DNA of 64,000 bases from positions 70,194,206 through 70,258,205 of the forward strand of contig CM024758.1 of assembly GCA_014218235.1 (NCBI GenBank). Direction: 5' to 3'. Made by a program: the position numbers and the translations under genes. Origin of the DNA: Colocasia esculenta. Lineage: Eukaryota; Streptophyta; Magnoliopsida; Alismatales; Araceae. This document shows positions 13,376-25,900 of the stretch, piece by piece; positions within the stretch are counted from its first letter, which is position 1; the number at the start of each line of letters is the position of its first letter. A model generated the notes under the pieces. That model made no database searches. It worked only from the letters and a program-made list of their open reading frames with translations, and was not told where the DNA came from.

Positions 13376-16337
13376 TGTAGCAACCTGAATTTTTGCAAAA
13401 AAAAATAAAAATTTAAATAAAGAATTAAAACCTAGCTAAATAGATATTTAATGAAAAGAGCATTAAATAAAACCCATAAATGGAAAAGAGTAATGGCTTT
13501 GCTAATGGATCCTCTAGAATTTATTGGGTCAAAAATATGAATTTGTAAGGGGAGAATAATAAGAAAATACCCTAAATTCGGAGTTTAATTATATCATAAT
13601 TGGAAAGGGGTTATTAAAGCAATAAAAGTGGCAATTAGAGTTGGAATTGGATTCCTAAACCTACCCCATATAGTCTAGCACGAATTTAGATATTATCCTA
13701 ACCCAATTAGAGATTGGAAAGCAAGAGAGGAAAGGGGAGTTAGGAAATCTCAGAATTAAGAGGAATTTGAGTAGTAGTAGGAATAGGAACTTGTATTTAT
13801 ATAAATACACCTCTTAAACCCTCTTGGCCGACCCTAGCTCGTTGCCAAAAGTTGTTGGACGTGGAGAAGAGGCCAAGGAGGAGAGGATCTCGTGGGGAGA
13901 AGGAGGTTCTTGAAGCTTCTTCTTGTTCTTGGAGTTCTAAGCCCTAGAAGACAAATCGAGTCAAAGGTAGGCATTCTCACAAGCAAAACCAAATCAAAAC
14001 CGTCTATAGGTAGTTCCAATCACCAAGAACAAAAGCCCTCTTGTTTCATAATTTTCATCGAGCCAATCTTTTGTTTTTGATTTTTGAAGTTCTGCATACA
14101 TGATAACCCCGAGTCATCATGTTTAAATCAGATCTCCATGTACACTTGTTCCCATGCTACGAAAATTTTACTGTAGATACTACTTGTTGTTAGGGATCTT
14201 TTGCCCCTAAAAGCCCTAAATTTCATCGAGCATGCTGATCGAATTTAATCAATCTTTCTCTCTGTGTCATGTTCTGAATAACTCGTTCTTGCTCATGTTC
14301 AACCCTATATGAACCATGCTCTCTCTCTAATTCCTATTTACTGGAAGTACTCTCGTATGTCTAGTTTCATTTGCCACTTGTTTCATGATTTTTCATCGTG
14401 TGTACATTTAGTTATGATTTTATGAACTACCCTATGTCAAAAAGGCAAGTTTCTGGACCGCAATCGAAGACAGAGCAGAACTCTGTCAGACTCAGTCCAC
14501 GGACCTGAGCACGCGACGGCCCAACAGGTCGCATTCTCAAGCCCGTCGCAACGCCTCTTCTTGTCGCGTTCTGAACGCGACAGTACCCTACGTCGCGTTC
14601 TGGCCTTCTGTCCTGGCAGCCCTATCGCCACCCTTTTCATGCCTTGTCGCGATCTGCCTGTCCCTGTCGCTACCCTTACAGGCCTATGTCGCGTTCACAG
14701 GATTTTGCATAAAAAACCCATAAGATTTATTGCTCTCACTTTCTACAATATTCTTAAGCTTTTTTAACAGTCATACACGTAGTAAAACACCTATTTTAAA
14801 TTGGAGCTATATTGAATGCTTTAAAATACATATTCATGACTTCTTTTCTATCTATGAATTCTCTTACATATGCACACACTGAACCATCCATATATGACTG
14901 AAATCTGGCATACAATATCTCATAATGAATCTGGGAATTTATTGCAATAAAGTATATTAATTGCCCTATTTTAAAGGATTTGTATTCGTTTCTTGCGTTG
15001 TTTATATACCGATATCGACGCTCCACTGTTCTAGCATTCCTCTAGAACGTCGAGCACCTGTTTTTATAAACACACTTTACTTGGCTTGTGGTGAACTCTC
15101 CGTCGGATATTCCTTTCGCCGGACTAGTGAAACCTTGCACAAGGCCTCCGTAAGTCTCCTCTGATCATGGATTCCCACATGGTCGACGAGCCAGTTGTAC
15201 CCTAATACCTATGATACCCTTGAGGGATCTATATGATCCAAATGGCTATTAGAGATTCACTCTCGTCTTAAATCACCCCGGATCTCTGGACCTGTGCATA
15301 ACAAGGCCAGTGGTAGGGTCGTGAGTTCCACCTGACTGCCAATACCAAGTGCGCGTGTTGTGGAACTGTTACTATCGCATGTTTACTCGTCGCATTACGT
15401 GCAATGTCCACTAGCTCTCATCTATACTCTACTCGCTCATCTATTCACGTTCACTCTACTATCTCGTCTATTCATCTAGTACTCTCATCTATTTCTTAGT
15501 ACTCTATTTGGCCATTAAATTGATTGTCTACGATAAAAACATGACTATGCTAGGCAACATTATAAGGGCCCGGTCTGGTCCTTGGGAGGAGCACCTGAAA
15601 GGCTATAACTCGCGGGGGGTCTAATGATCTGGGTGATGGCATACACCTGACGCATGAACACGCAAGATTTGATCTATGGCAATTAATTAATCAAACAGTC
15701 ATTATTGGTTTACTTGAATCTCGTGGTTGAAAAAGATATCGACCAACACTTGCTATCGTGACTTGTGCACTGTAGTGCAACTTTACTTGTTATCTTGTTA
15801 TACGACCAATCCGATATCAAAACTTGTCGTGCTATACTCTCGTGCATTGTGCTATTGTCCCTCGTTATCGGTGTACCAATACTTTCTATATGTTTCTCAT
15901 TGTTCTCTCTAGTTATCCTGCTTTATAAGACATAAGTCACTTAAAGCATGCTTGATCCTGAGATTTAAGTCCTACTGGGCGTTATCGCTCACCCTGCGTT
16001 ATTTGTCGTTGTGTTCTCAGGTGAGACCGTGGATGAACCATACACTCAAGAGGACGGGAACGACCTGGATTGATGTCTTGAGTACCCTAGCGTCCTATTT
16101 CTATATTTAGCGTTGTAGTAGTTAGGTTTGAGGTTTAGTCTTTTGCTTTCTTTCAATGTAATTGGGCCTATAGATTGGCTCTGATAGTAGTGGTTGTAAC
16201 TAGGCATTGGAATGTATTAATGAAATGAATTTGCTTAGTATTATTCATTGTGCAATGGTTTGATGTCTAGTACTCGCTCTATACCCGTTCACTTGCAACT
16301 GCCTTCGCGCTCCGATATTCCGCGTCGGGGCGTGACA
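13376..16337 (+). mobile_element. 5' LTR of element D
   Basis: A 2962-bp repeat from TGTAGCAACC to GGGGCGTGACA. TATA box at 13798-13807. A perfect inverted word, GTCGCGTTC/GAACGCGAC with one central base, lies at 14563-14581 within a cluster of GTCGCG words at 14510-14700, about 750 bp downstream of the TATA box. The open frames at 13892, 14961 and 15727 recur in the other LTR with altered ends and code no known domain, so no gene is called. Confidence 0.95.
13798..13807 (+). promoter_or_regulatory. TATA box in LTR of element D
   Basis: TATATAAATA, retained at about 20222-20231 in the 3' LTR; candidate core promoter for D transcripts. Confidence 0.65.
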
Positions 16338-16360
16338 GTTTTGTGTATCAGAGCCTAGGT
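16338..16360 (+). other. Primer binding site of element D (degenerate)
   Basis: Just after the 5' LTR the sequence TTTTGTGTATCAGAGCC matches the initiator-Met tRNA 3' end pattern TGGTATCAGAGCC with a G-to-T change. The intact form is seen in elements A, B, G and H. Confidence 0.75.
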
Positions 16361-16542
16361 TATTCTTAAGTATAGGATGATCTAGGTTAACCTGCCTCGA
16401 CTAGAGTCAATTATCCACCTATGTGAGTTGTGGTTAGAGCCAAGGGTAACTAGCTAAAATAAACTCACACACACACCAACTTAGTGCAATCATGATATCT
16501 TACATTAAAATTTCTCTTTTTGAAGGAACTTAAAACATAGCA

Positions 16543-16975
16543 ATGGCAGCCGAGCGTGCACAACTCCGTGACATGCAACAAACTATCCAGCAGCTCACTC
16601 AAGCTCTACTTCAGGCTGCTGGAGCTCGTGGAAACCAAGGAGCCGGAGACCTGCATAGGAATTTCCGCAACTTGAACCCGCCCCGTTTTAGTGGGACTAC
16701 TGATCCCGACGAGGCATAAAACTGGATGAAGGAGGTAGAACACATCTTCTGCGTCATGCAATGCGCGGATGGTGATAAGTACTACTGGCAACTTTTCAAT
16801 TAGAAAGGGACGCCCGTGCATGGTGGGAGTCTGTGGAGGCCCCAGGGCCGATGCACAGTTCACCTGGGCAGAATTCAAGGAGCATTTTAACTCCAAATAC
16901 TTCTCTGAAAGGATCCAGGAGAGGAAGGCCTCCGAGTTTGCTGCACTGAAACAGAGGCACCGGTATCGCGTCAAC
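16543..16975 (+). pseudogene. Truncated gag of element D fused to pol
   Basis: Gag forms the virus-like particle. The frame opens at ATG 16543 (MAAERAQLRDMQQTIQQL), reaches NPPRFSGTTDPDEA, and meets a TAA at about 16717 where the family has Glu. It then shifts frame before the conserved AEFKEHFNSKYFSERIQERK block and EFAALKQ (about 16860-16957). Immediately after that the sequence jumps to the RT motif PYRMSPVELKE at about 16975, so the rest of Gag, the zinc knuckle, protease and RT leader are missing. B retains these parts. Confidence 0.8.
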
Positions 16976-16983
16976 CGTACCGG

Positions 16984-17736
16984 ATGTCACCTGTCGAGCT
17001 GAAGGAATTGAAGGCGCAACTGATGGAACTACTAGAAAAGGGGTTCATCAGACCTAGTACTTCCATGGGGGAGCCTGTGCTATTCGTAAAGAAGAAAGAT
17101 GGATCGATGAGGCTGTGCATCGACTATCGACAACTCAATCAGCTTACCATCAAGAACAAATACCCATTGCCTAGGATCGATGAACTATTCGACCAAATTT
17201 CTGGAGCGCAATATTTCTCCAAGATCGATCTTCGATCTGGCTATCATCAAATGAGGATCAAGGATGACGATATCTTCAAAACGGCTTTCAGGAGCAGGTA
17301 TGGACATTATGAATTCTTCGTTATGCCTTTTGGTCTAACCAATGCTCCTGCAACCTTTATGCAACTCATGAACAACATATATCGGCCATACCTCGGCAAG
17401 TTCGTGGTCGTCTTTATCGACGACATCCTCATATACTCCAAGACCAAGGAGGAGCATGAAGAACACCTGAAGACAGCACTACAAGTTTTGCGAGACAACA
17501 AGCTATACTCAAAGCTTAGTAAGTGTGAATTCTGGCTCGAAGAAGTATCCTTCTTGGGCCATGTCATCTCAAAGAACGGCATCTCTGTTGATCCCTCCAA
17601 AGTCGAAGCTGTACTCAACTGGGAGAGACCAACTAACGTCACCGAAATCAGAAGCTTCTTAGGACTGGCTGGATACTACAGGCGGTTCATAAAAGACTTC
17701 TCTAAGATCGCCGTACCACTCACGCGTCTGACATGA
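16984..17736 (+). pseudogene. Reverse transcriptase of element D (best preserved RT)
   Basis: An open stretch of 250 codons covering most of the RT fold: KKKDGSMRLCIDYRQLN (residues 36-52), first catalytic Asp at 82 in SKIDLRSGYHQM, MPFGLTN (114-120), and the Asp pair D146-D147 in VVVFIDDILIYS. It ends with FLGLAGYYRRFIKDF. A single-base loss near 17735 ends the frame at the start of the RNase H connection. The upstream part joins directly to gag through a deletion, so this ORF would lack its normal precursor context. Confidence 0.9.
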
Positions 17737-18230
17737 AAGGAGAATCCTACTCCTGGAGTAAAGAGTGTGAGAAGAGTTTCCAAACTCTCAAAGACTGCCT
17801 TACCTCAGCACCCGTTCTCGCCCTACCAGTAGAGGGAGAAAATTTCTCGGTCTATATTGATGCCTCAGGAATGGGCTAGCTGTGTGTACTAATGCAAAAG
17901 GAGAAGGTCATCGCCTATTCCTCAAGGCAATTGAAGACGCATGAAGTCAACTACCATGTGCATGACTTAGAGTTGGCTGCCGTGGTCTTCGCATTAAAAT
18001 CTGGAGGCACTATCTCTATGGTGAGCAATTCACTGTCTATTCAGATCATAAAAGTCTAAAGTACCTATTCTCCCAGAAAGAACTCAACATGAGGCAGAGA
18101 AGATGGTTAGAATATCTAAAGGACTTGATTTCAACATCCAGTTCTATCCAGGTAAGGGAAACGCCGTGGCTGATGCTCTTAGTAGAAAGCCAATGGCATC
18201 TATCTCGAGTCTAGTCCTTGGCGAGATGCA
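17737..18230 (+). pseudogene. RNase H domain of element D
   Basis: Follows RT after one frameshift. Readable pieces include the core acidic motif region (SVYIDASG, about 17850), EKVIAYSSRQLKTH, HDLELAAVVFALK and YSDHKSLKYLFSQKELN, standard gypsy RNase H landmarks. Two further single-base losses split the frame (near 17877 and 18000). The frame open from 18103 starts inside RNase H and runs into the linker before integrase. Confidence 0.8.
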
Positions 18231-19790
18231 ATTACTTGAACAATTCGCGAGGCTAGACTTGAATATTGAACATAGGGATGATCATGTTTTGATTGCCAAT
18301 CTCAAGATCCAATCCGATCTGCTGGAGGAAATCAAGATGCAACAGGACAACGATCCATTCTTGGTTCATGTCAAGGAAACCTTAGCGGACATACCGGATT
18401 TTGCCATGACTGAAGATGGAAGGTTAGTATTCCAAGGAAGAACTTGTGTCCCAGACAACGAACCCTAAAAAGGAAACTAATGGATGAAGCTCATCAAACT
18501 AAGTACACTATTCATCCGGGAGGTACCAAAATGTATCAAGACATGAAAAGAATATTTTGGTGGCCGAATATGAAGAGGGAAGTAGCCGAGCATGTAGCTC
18601 ATTGCCTCACATGTCAGTAAGTAAAAGCGAACACCTGCGGCCTGCCGGTGTACTCAGACCGCTAGATATTCCAGAGTGGAAATGGGAAAGCATTGGCATG
18701 GACTTCATCATGAGTTTACCTAGAACTCATGGTGGATTTGACGCCATATGGGTCATCGTTGACCGATTGACCAAATCTGCGCACTTTCTACCCATAAAGA
18801 GTACATGGTCTGTGGAGGTGCTAGTTGCATTATATGTCAAGGAGATCGTGCGGTTGCACGGTATTCCATCATCTATTATCTCAGATCGAGATCCAAGGTT
18901 CACCTCTCATTTTGGAAAGGTCTGCAAACTGCCCTTGGTACGAAGCTAATTTTAGTACTGCCTTTCACCCGCAGACTGATGGGCAAACTGAGAGGACAAA
19001 TCAAATTGTAGAAGACATGTTAAGAGCCTGCATTATAGATTTCAAGGGTTATTGGAATGAACACTTACCCTTGATTGAGTTCGCCTATAACAACAGTTAC
19101 CAGACGAGTATTAAAATGGCACCATTTGAAGCACTTTATGGCAAGAATTGTAGATCTCTTGTGTGCTGGAATGAAGTGGGAGAACAATAATGGTTAGGAC
19201 CTGACATGGTACAAAGTACAACCCGGGATATACAGATGATACGAGATCGACTCAAGATTGCTCAGTCTAGATAAAAGAGCTATGCTGATAAGAGAAGACG
19301 AGATCTGGAATTTCAAATAGGAGATCATGTGCTATTGAAGGTATCTCCTACCCGTGGTATCCAAAGATTCGGAGTGAAAGGAAAACTTAGTCCAAGATTC
19401 ATTGGTCCTTTCGAAGTACTTGAAAGGATTGGTGAAGTTGCTTACAGACTGGCCTTGCCGCCAAATTTGGCAAGTGTGCACAATGTCTTCCATGTCTCCA
19501 TGCTTAGAAAGTATGTGTACGATCCTACACATGTCATTCGCCATGATGATCTAGTGTTAACAAGGACATGACGTATGAAGAGAAGCCGATCAAGATATTG
19601 GACTGGAAGGTACAACAACTCAGAAATCGTCCCATTCATGTGGTGAAGGTCTTATGGAATAACCGCGGAGTGGAAGAAGCCACATGGGAACCAGAAGGAA
19701 TTATCAGACGCAACTACCCGGATCTATTCGATAAGCCATTCTCACCTGTAAGGTCATATGAATTTGGGGACCAAATTCTTTTAAGAGGGG
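18231..19790 (+). pseudogene. Integrase and chromodomain of element D
   Basis: Zinc-binding region at about 18505-18620 (HPGGTKMYQDMKR ... HCLTCQ), with a TAA replacing the next codon. Catalytic core in pieces: GMDFIMSLP at about 18695, SDRDPRFTSHF at about 18880, then a frameshift, then QTDGQTERTNQI with the catalytic Glu at about 18990. The C-terminal domain holds LSPRFIGPFEVLERIGEVAYRL and VFHVSMLRKYVYD (19380-19520). The chromodomain is coded at 19568-19740 with VKVLW and EEATWEPEG. There are four or more breaks, so it is inactive. A complete layout is seen without inserted DNA, which makes it the reference for the split copies in F, A and B. Confidence 0.88.
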
Positions 19791-19795
19791 GAGGA
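19783..19795 (+). other. Polypurine tract of element D
   Basis: AAGAGGGGGAGGA directly before the 3' LTR. Confidence 0.9.
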
Positions 19796-22755
19796 TGTAG
19801 CAACTTGAATTTTTGCAAAAAAAATAAAAATTTAAATAAATAATTAAAACCTAGCTAAATGGATATTTAAATGAAAAGAGCATTAAATAAAACCCATTAA
19901 ATGGAAAAGAGTAATGGGCTTTGCTTAATGGATCCTCTAGAATTTATTGGGTCAAAAATATGAATTTGCAAGGGGAGAATAATAAGAAAATACCCTAAAT
20001 TCGGAGTTTAATTATATCATAATTGGAAAGGGGTTATTAAAGCAATAACAGTGACAATTAGAGTTGGAATTGGATTCCTAAACCTACCCCATATAGTCTA
20101 GCACGAATCTAAATACTATCCTAACCCAATTAGAGATTGGAAAGCAAGAGAGGAAAGGTGGAGTTAGGAAATCTCAGAATTAAGAGGAATTTGAGTAGTA
20201 GTAGGAATAGGAACTTGTATTTATATAAATACACCTCTTAAACCCTCTTGGCCGACCCTAGCTCGTTGCCAAAGGTTGTTGGACGTGGAGAAGAGGCCAA
20301 GGAGGAGAGGATCTCGTGGGGAGAAGGAGTTCTTAAGCTTCTTCCTTGTTCTTGGAGTTCTAATCCCTAGAAGACAAATCGAGTCAAAGGTAGGCATTCT
20401 CACAAGCAAAACAAATCAAATCCGTCTATAGGTAGTTCCAATCACCAGGAACAAAAGTCCTCTTGTTTCATAATTTTTCATCGAGCCAATCTTTTATTTT
20501 TGATTTTTGAAGTTCTGCATACATGATAACCCCGAGTCATCATGTCTAAATCAGATCTCCAAGTACACTTGTTCCCATGCTACGAAAATTTTACTGTAGA
20601 TACTACTTGTTGTTAGGGATCTTTTGCCCCTAAAAGCCCTAAATTTCATCGAGCATGCTGATCGAATTTAATCAATCTTTCTCTCTGTGTCATGTTCTGA
20701 ATAACTCGTTCTTGCTCATGTTCAAACCCTATATGAACCATGCTCTCTCTCTAATTCCTATTTACTGGAAGTACTCTCGTATGTCTAGTTTCATTTGCCA
20801 CTGGTTTCATGATTTTTCATTGTGTGTACATTTAGTTATGATTTTCTGAACTACCCTATGTCAAAAAGGCAAGTTTCTGGACTGCAATCCAAGACAGAGC
20901 AGAACTCTGTCAGACTCAGTCCACGGACCTGAGAACGCGACGACCCGACAGGTCGCGTTCTCAAGCCCATCGCGACGCCTCTTCTTGTCGCTTTCAGAAC
21001 GCGACAGTACCCTACGTCGCGTTCTGGCCTTCTGTCCTGGTAGCTTGTCGCCACCTTTTCATGCCCTGTCGCGATCTGCCTGTCCCTGTCGCTACCCTTA
21101 CAGGCCTATGTCGCATTCACAGGATTTTGCATAAAAAACCCATAAGATTTATTGCTCTCACTTTCTACAATATTCTTAAGCCTTTTTAAATGTCATACAC
21201 GCAGTAAAACACATGTTTAAATTGGAGCTATATTGAATGCTTTAAAATACATATTCACGACTTCTTTTCTATCTATGAATTCTCTTACATATGCACAAAC
21301 ATGAACCATCCATATATGACTGAAATCTGGCATACAATATCTCATAATGAATCTGGGAATTTATTGCAATAAAGTATATTAATTGCCCTATTTTAAAGGA
21401 CTTGTATTCGTTTCTTGCGTTGTTTATATACCAATATCGACGCTCCAGTGTTCTAGAATTCCTCTAGAACGTCGAGCACCTGTTTTTATAAACACACTTT
21501 ACTTGGCTTGTGGTGAACTCTCCGTCAGATATTCCTTTCGCCGGACTAGTGAACCCTTGCACAAGGCCTCCGTAAGTCTCCTCTGATCATGGATTCCCAC
21601 ATGGTCGACGAGCCGGTTGTACCCTAATACCTATGATACCCTTGAGGGATCTATATGATCCAAACGGCTATTAGAGATTCACTCTCGTCTTAAATCACGC
21701 CGGACCTCTGGACTTGTGCATAACAAGGCCAGTGGTAGGGTCGTGAGTTCCACCTGACTGCCAATACCAAGTGCGCGTGTTGTGCAACTGTTACTATCGC
21801 CTGTTTACTCGTCGCATTACGTGCAATGTCCACTAGCTCTCATCTATACTCTACTCGCTCATCTATTCATGTTCACTCTACTATCTCGTCTATTCATCTA
21901 GTACTCTCATCTATTTCTTGGTACTCTATTTGGCCATTAAATTGATTGTCTACGATAAAAACATGACTATGCTAGGCAACATTATAAGGGCCCGGTCTGG
22001 TCCTTGGGAGGAGCACCTGAAAGGCTATAACTCGCGGGGGGTCTAATGATCTGGGTGATGGCATACACCTGACGCATGAACACGCAAGATTTGATCTATG
22101 GCAATCAATTAATCAAACAGTCAATTATTGGTTTACTTGAATCTCGTGGTTGAAAGAATATCGACCAACACTTGCTATCGTGACTTGTGCACTGTAGTGC
22201 AACTTTACTTGTTATCTTGTTATACGGCCAATCCGATATCAAAACTTGTCATGCTATACTCTCGTGCATTGTGCTATTGTCCCTCGTTATCGTATACCAA
22301 TACTTCTATATGTTCTCATTGTTCTCTCTAGTTATCCTGCTTATAAGACATAAATCACTTAAAGCATGCTTGATCCTGAGATTTAAGTCCTACTGGGCGT
22401 ATCACTCACCCTACGTTATTTGTCGTTGTGTTCTCAGGTGAGACCGAGGATGAACCATACACTCAAGAGGACGGGAACGACCTGGAGTGATGTCTTGAGT
22501 ACCCTAGCGTCCTATTGCTATATTTAGCGTTGTAGTAGTTAGGTTTGAGATTTAGTCTTTTGCTTTCTTTCAATGTAATTGGGCCCTATAGATTGGCTCT
22601 GATAGTAGTGGTTGTAATAGGCATTGGAATGTATTAATGAAATGAATTTGCTTTAGTATTATTCATTGTGCAATGGTTTGATGTCTAGTACTCGCTCTAT
22701 ACCCGTTCACTTGCAACTGCCTTCGCGCTCCGATATTCCGCGTCGGGGCATGACA
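19796..22755 (+). mobile_element. 3' LTR of element D
   Basis: A 2960-bp copy of the 5' LTR, ending GGGGCATGACA at 22755 and followed by the TCTCG duplication. In the first 190 bp I count about 9 differences from the 5' copy, five of them one-base length changes. The GTCGCG word cluster is retained at about 20940-21120, with a few substitutions. No separate gene. Confidence 0.95.
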
Positions 22756-22760
22756 TCTCG
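22756..22760. repeat. Target site duplication of element D, right copy (TCTCG)
   Basis: Matches 13371-13375; the B integrase resumes after it. Confidence 0.92.
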
Positions 22761-23896
22761 TACATACTTCCTGAGCATAGATACCGTGGAAAACGGGATG
22801 AACACTAGCTAAAGCCGGAGGCAAAGCTAGCTCGTAAGCCACGCTACCTAAACGCCTGAGAATCTCATACGGGCTAAGAATCTGGGACTTAATTTGCTAT
22901 GCCTGCCAAACCTGACGACACCTCGAGTAGGTGAAATCTTTAAAAAGACATGCTCACCCACCTCGAACTCTAAATCCTTCCTCCTGTTGTCGGCGTAGCT
23001 CTTCTGCCTATCTTTTGCCGCAACGAGCCTCTTCCTGATAAGCTGAATCTTATCCGAAGTCTCCTGAACTAACTCCGGACCGATCAACTGCCTATCGCCG
23101 GTCTCCTCCCAACATAAAAGAGATCTGCAAGGCCTTCCATACAATGCCTCAAATGGAGCCATACCAATGCTCGTATGAAAACTGCTGTTGTATGTGAACT
23201 CCACTAGAGGTAAATGGCGCTCCCATCATCCTTCCAATCAAGCACATACTCCCTCAACATATCCTCGAGCGTCTGGATAGTCCTCTCAGACTGTCCATCT
23301 GTCTGGGGATGAAACGCCGAACTGAGTTTCAGCTCCGAACCTAAAGCATCCTGAAGACCCTTCCACAACCTCGAAGTAAATCTCGGATCTCGATCCGAAA
23401 TGATCGACTTCGGCACACCATGCAATCTAATAGTGCTACTGACATACAATCTAGCCAAGCTCTCTACTGACTGCTTCTTCTTCATAGGAAAGAAATGCAC
23501 AGTCTTCGAGAATCTATCTACGACTACCCAAATCGAGTCATTACCCCGTCCGGATCGAGGCAAATCCGAAACAAAATCCATAGTGACAGCTTCCCACTTC
23601 CATACTGGGATTTCCATCTTCTGCATAAGACCAGATGGTCGCTGCCGCTCAGCTTTCACTTGCTGGCACACTAAGCACCTAGATACATAATCCGCTACAT
23701 CCCTCTTCATGCCAGACCACCAAAAGGACCTCTTCAAATCTTGGTACATCTTAGTGTTACCCAGATGAATAGAGAATCTCGACCTATGAGCTTCTGCTAA
23801 AACATGCTCACGGACATCTACCATGTCAGGGACACACACTCGGTGGTGGAATCTAATCACACCATCATCATCACGAGCAATGCCTGCCTTGCCCAC
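22761..23896 (-). pseudogene. Integrase core of element B
   Basis: On the minus strand 23896-23204 is open for 230 codons: HLGNTKMYQDLKRSFWW and CLVCQQ (zinc region), then MDFVSDLP, SDRDPRFTSRLW and QTDGQSERTIQ carrying the Asp, Asp and Glu of DD35E. A frameshift near 23204 passes to 23204-22848 (MEFTYNSSFHTSIGMAPFEALYG), then the C-terminal GPF..LRRLGSVAYELALPP and VFH..VSMLRKYV up to 22761, where D is inserted. The frame is broken again in the VFH region. The catalytic triad itself is intact. Confidence 0.9.
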
Positions 23897-24593
23897 TAAC
23901 TCTTGGAGTCTAGGGTCGGCTTTCTATTGCTCGATCACCTCATCCAACACCAAAGACCTAAGGGACAACTGAGCCACAAAAGCCTGATATAAGGGCTCTA
24001 ACTCAGCCATCGCACACGCCGCATCCTCCAACATCTTCCAATCCTGCTGGAGCGAAGACCTCCTCCTGCTAAGAGCATCCTCTACGACATTCGCCTTTCC
24101 GGGATGATATTGAAGATCGAAGTCGTAGTCCTTGAGGAACTCAATCCATCTCCTCTGCCGTAGGTTTAGATCCTTCTGGGAGAAGAGATACTTCAAGCTC
24201 TTATGGTCAGTAACACCTCAAATCTGACACCATAAAGATAGTGCCTCCAGATCTTTAGTGCATGAACCACTGCCGCAAGCTCCAAATCATGAGTCGAATA
24301 GTTACACTCATGCTCCTTCAATTGGAAGAAGCATACGCCACTACCCTTCCTTGCTGCATTAGCACACAGCCTAAGCCAATCCGAGATGCATCCGTATAAA
24401 TGGCAAATCCTTCAGCACCACTAGGTAATACCAATACCGGAGCAGAAGTAAGTTTAGCCTTCAATAATTGAAATCTACTCTCACATGTCTCGGACCACAC
24501 AAACTTCACCCCTTTTCTGGTAAGCTGAGTCAATGGGGCGGCGATGGATGAAAATCTCTCAATGAATCGCCGATAGTAACCAGCCAAACCCAT
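23897..24593 (-). pseudogene. RNase H domain of element B
   Basis: Begins MGLAGYYRRFIERFSSIAAP at 24593, runs through FAIYTDASRIGLGCVLMQQ, is broken near 24318, and resumes with KYLFSQKDLNLRQRRWIEFL and DFDLQYHPGKANVVEDALSR (24196-24100), the conserved end of gypsy RNase H. At least two single-base events interrupt it. Confidence 0.85.
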
Positions 24594-25639
24594 AAAACTA
24601 CGAATCTCCGAAGTGGTCTTGGGGGTCTCCCAATCCTAACTGCCTGGACCTTTGCTGGATCACTGCTACACCAGCACCGGAGATAACATGCCCAAGAAAA
24701 TGAACCTCGCGCAACCAAAAATCGCACTTGCTGAATTTTGCATACAGCTTGTGCTCACGGAGAACCTCTAACACTACCCTCAAATGCTGACGGTGTGTGG
24801 CCTCATCCAGAGAGTAGACCAACACATCATCAATAAATACCACGACAAAGATATCTATGTACGGACTAAAAACCCTGTTCATGAGATCCATGAACGCTGC
24901 AGGGGCATTGGTCAATCCGAAAGGAAGGACCAAAAACTCATAATGTCCATAACGGTTTCTAAACGCCGTCTTGGACACATCCTCACTCCTAATCCTCAAC
25001 TGATGATAACTAGATCGCAAATCGATCTTAGAAAAGATTGATGCATTTTGCAGCTGGTCAAACAATCATCAATACGAGTTAAGGGATACCTGTTCTTCAC
25101 TGTCACTTGGTTTAGCTTCCTATAATTGATGCATAACCTAAGTGATCCATCATTCTTCTTTACGAATAAGATAGGTGCGCCCAAGGGGATACACTAGGGC
25201 GAATAAATCCCTTATCTAGAAATTCTTGCAATTGCTTCCTTAACTCGGCTAACTCCGCAGGTGCCATCCTATATGGAGCCTTCGAGATAGGAGAGGTGCC
25301 CAGAAGCAACTCTATGGTGAACTCTATCTCTCTATCCGGTGGCAATCCAGACAAATCATCGGGAAAGACGTCTGGAAAATTCTGCACTACCTCGATCTCT
25401 GCAAGAGTAGGTGACTCACCAGCCTCGGGTACTAACACTACGCTGGCAAGAAAAGCATCACAACCCTTGTTTACCATGCGCATGGCCTTCATGGAAGAGA
25501 TGACCAACTTTCCCGCCAAGTTTCTTGGCAAGGGATGAGAGAACTCATCCTTACCAGGAATGCGGAAAACAATCCTCTTCCGACGACAATTACTAACGCA
25601 TAGTGCTCCTCTAGCCAATCTAGACCAAGATAGAATCAT
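24594..25639 (-). pseudogene. Reverse transcriptase of element B
   Basis: Three overlapping frames cover the enzyme. 25639-25160 holds the leader between protease and RT (FPDVFPDDLSGLPPDREIEF, SPISKAPYRMAPAELAEL) that is deleted from D. 25184-24996 holds KKNDGSLRLCINYRKLNQV. 25065-24598 holds the first Asp in FSKIDLRSSYHQL, YGHYEFLVLPFGLTNAPAAF and the Asp pair in VVVFIDDVLVYS, ending at HFLGHVIS. Frameshifts lie near 25180 and 25050. Asn replaces Asp in CINYRKLN, a non-catalytic position. Confidence 0.88.
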
Positions 25640-25900
25640 AGTCCTTCATCTTTAGCAAGAAGAAACGCCCTTCTAGGACTCTATCCTCAATACACACAGA
25701 TAACGATGGAATGCACTTCCCAGTCAATACGTGCCCGCGGGTGTGTGTACAGACAACGGGACTTCTAAATCCTCAGACTCTACGCCTGACTCTAGAGCTA
25801 ACTGCCTAGCGAACGCTCAGAAATGAACGAGTGAGTGGCACCCGTATCAAACAAAACCCGAGCGTGCACACCTAGAAGTAAAACCGTACATTCGGTGACA
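25640..25900 (-). pseudogene. Aspartic protease region of element B
   Basis: The minus strand reads GVHARVLFDTGATHSFIS at about 25820-25870, the D-T-G active site of a retropepsin followed by the family's ATHSFI. It would cut Gag-Pol. The rest of the domain towards 25640 is readable only in pieces because of stops and frameshifts. Confidence 0.75.

Larger units (their letters stand above)
13376..22755 (+). mobile_element. Element D: internally deleted Ty3/gypsy chromovirus (9.4 kb)
   Basis: Plus-strand element with near-identical LTRs at 13376-16337 and 19796-22755, a degenerate initiator-Met primer site, partial gag, pol and polypurine tract. The internal region is only 3.46 kb because the end of gag, the zinc knuckle, protease and the RT leader are deleted. 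It is the innermost layer on this side of the nest and belongs to the same family as F. LTR pair differences are mostly single-base length changes in homopolymers. Confidence 0.95.
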
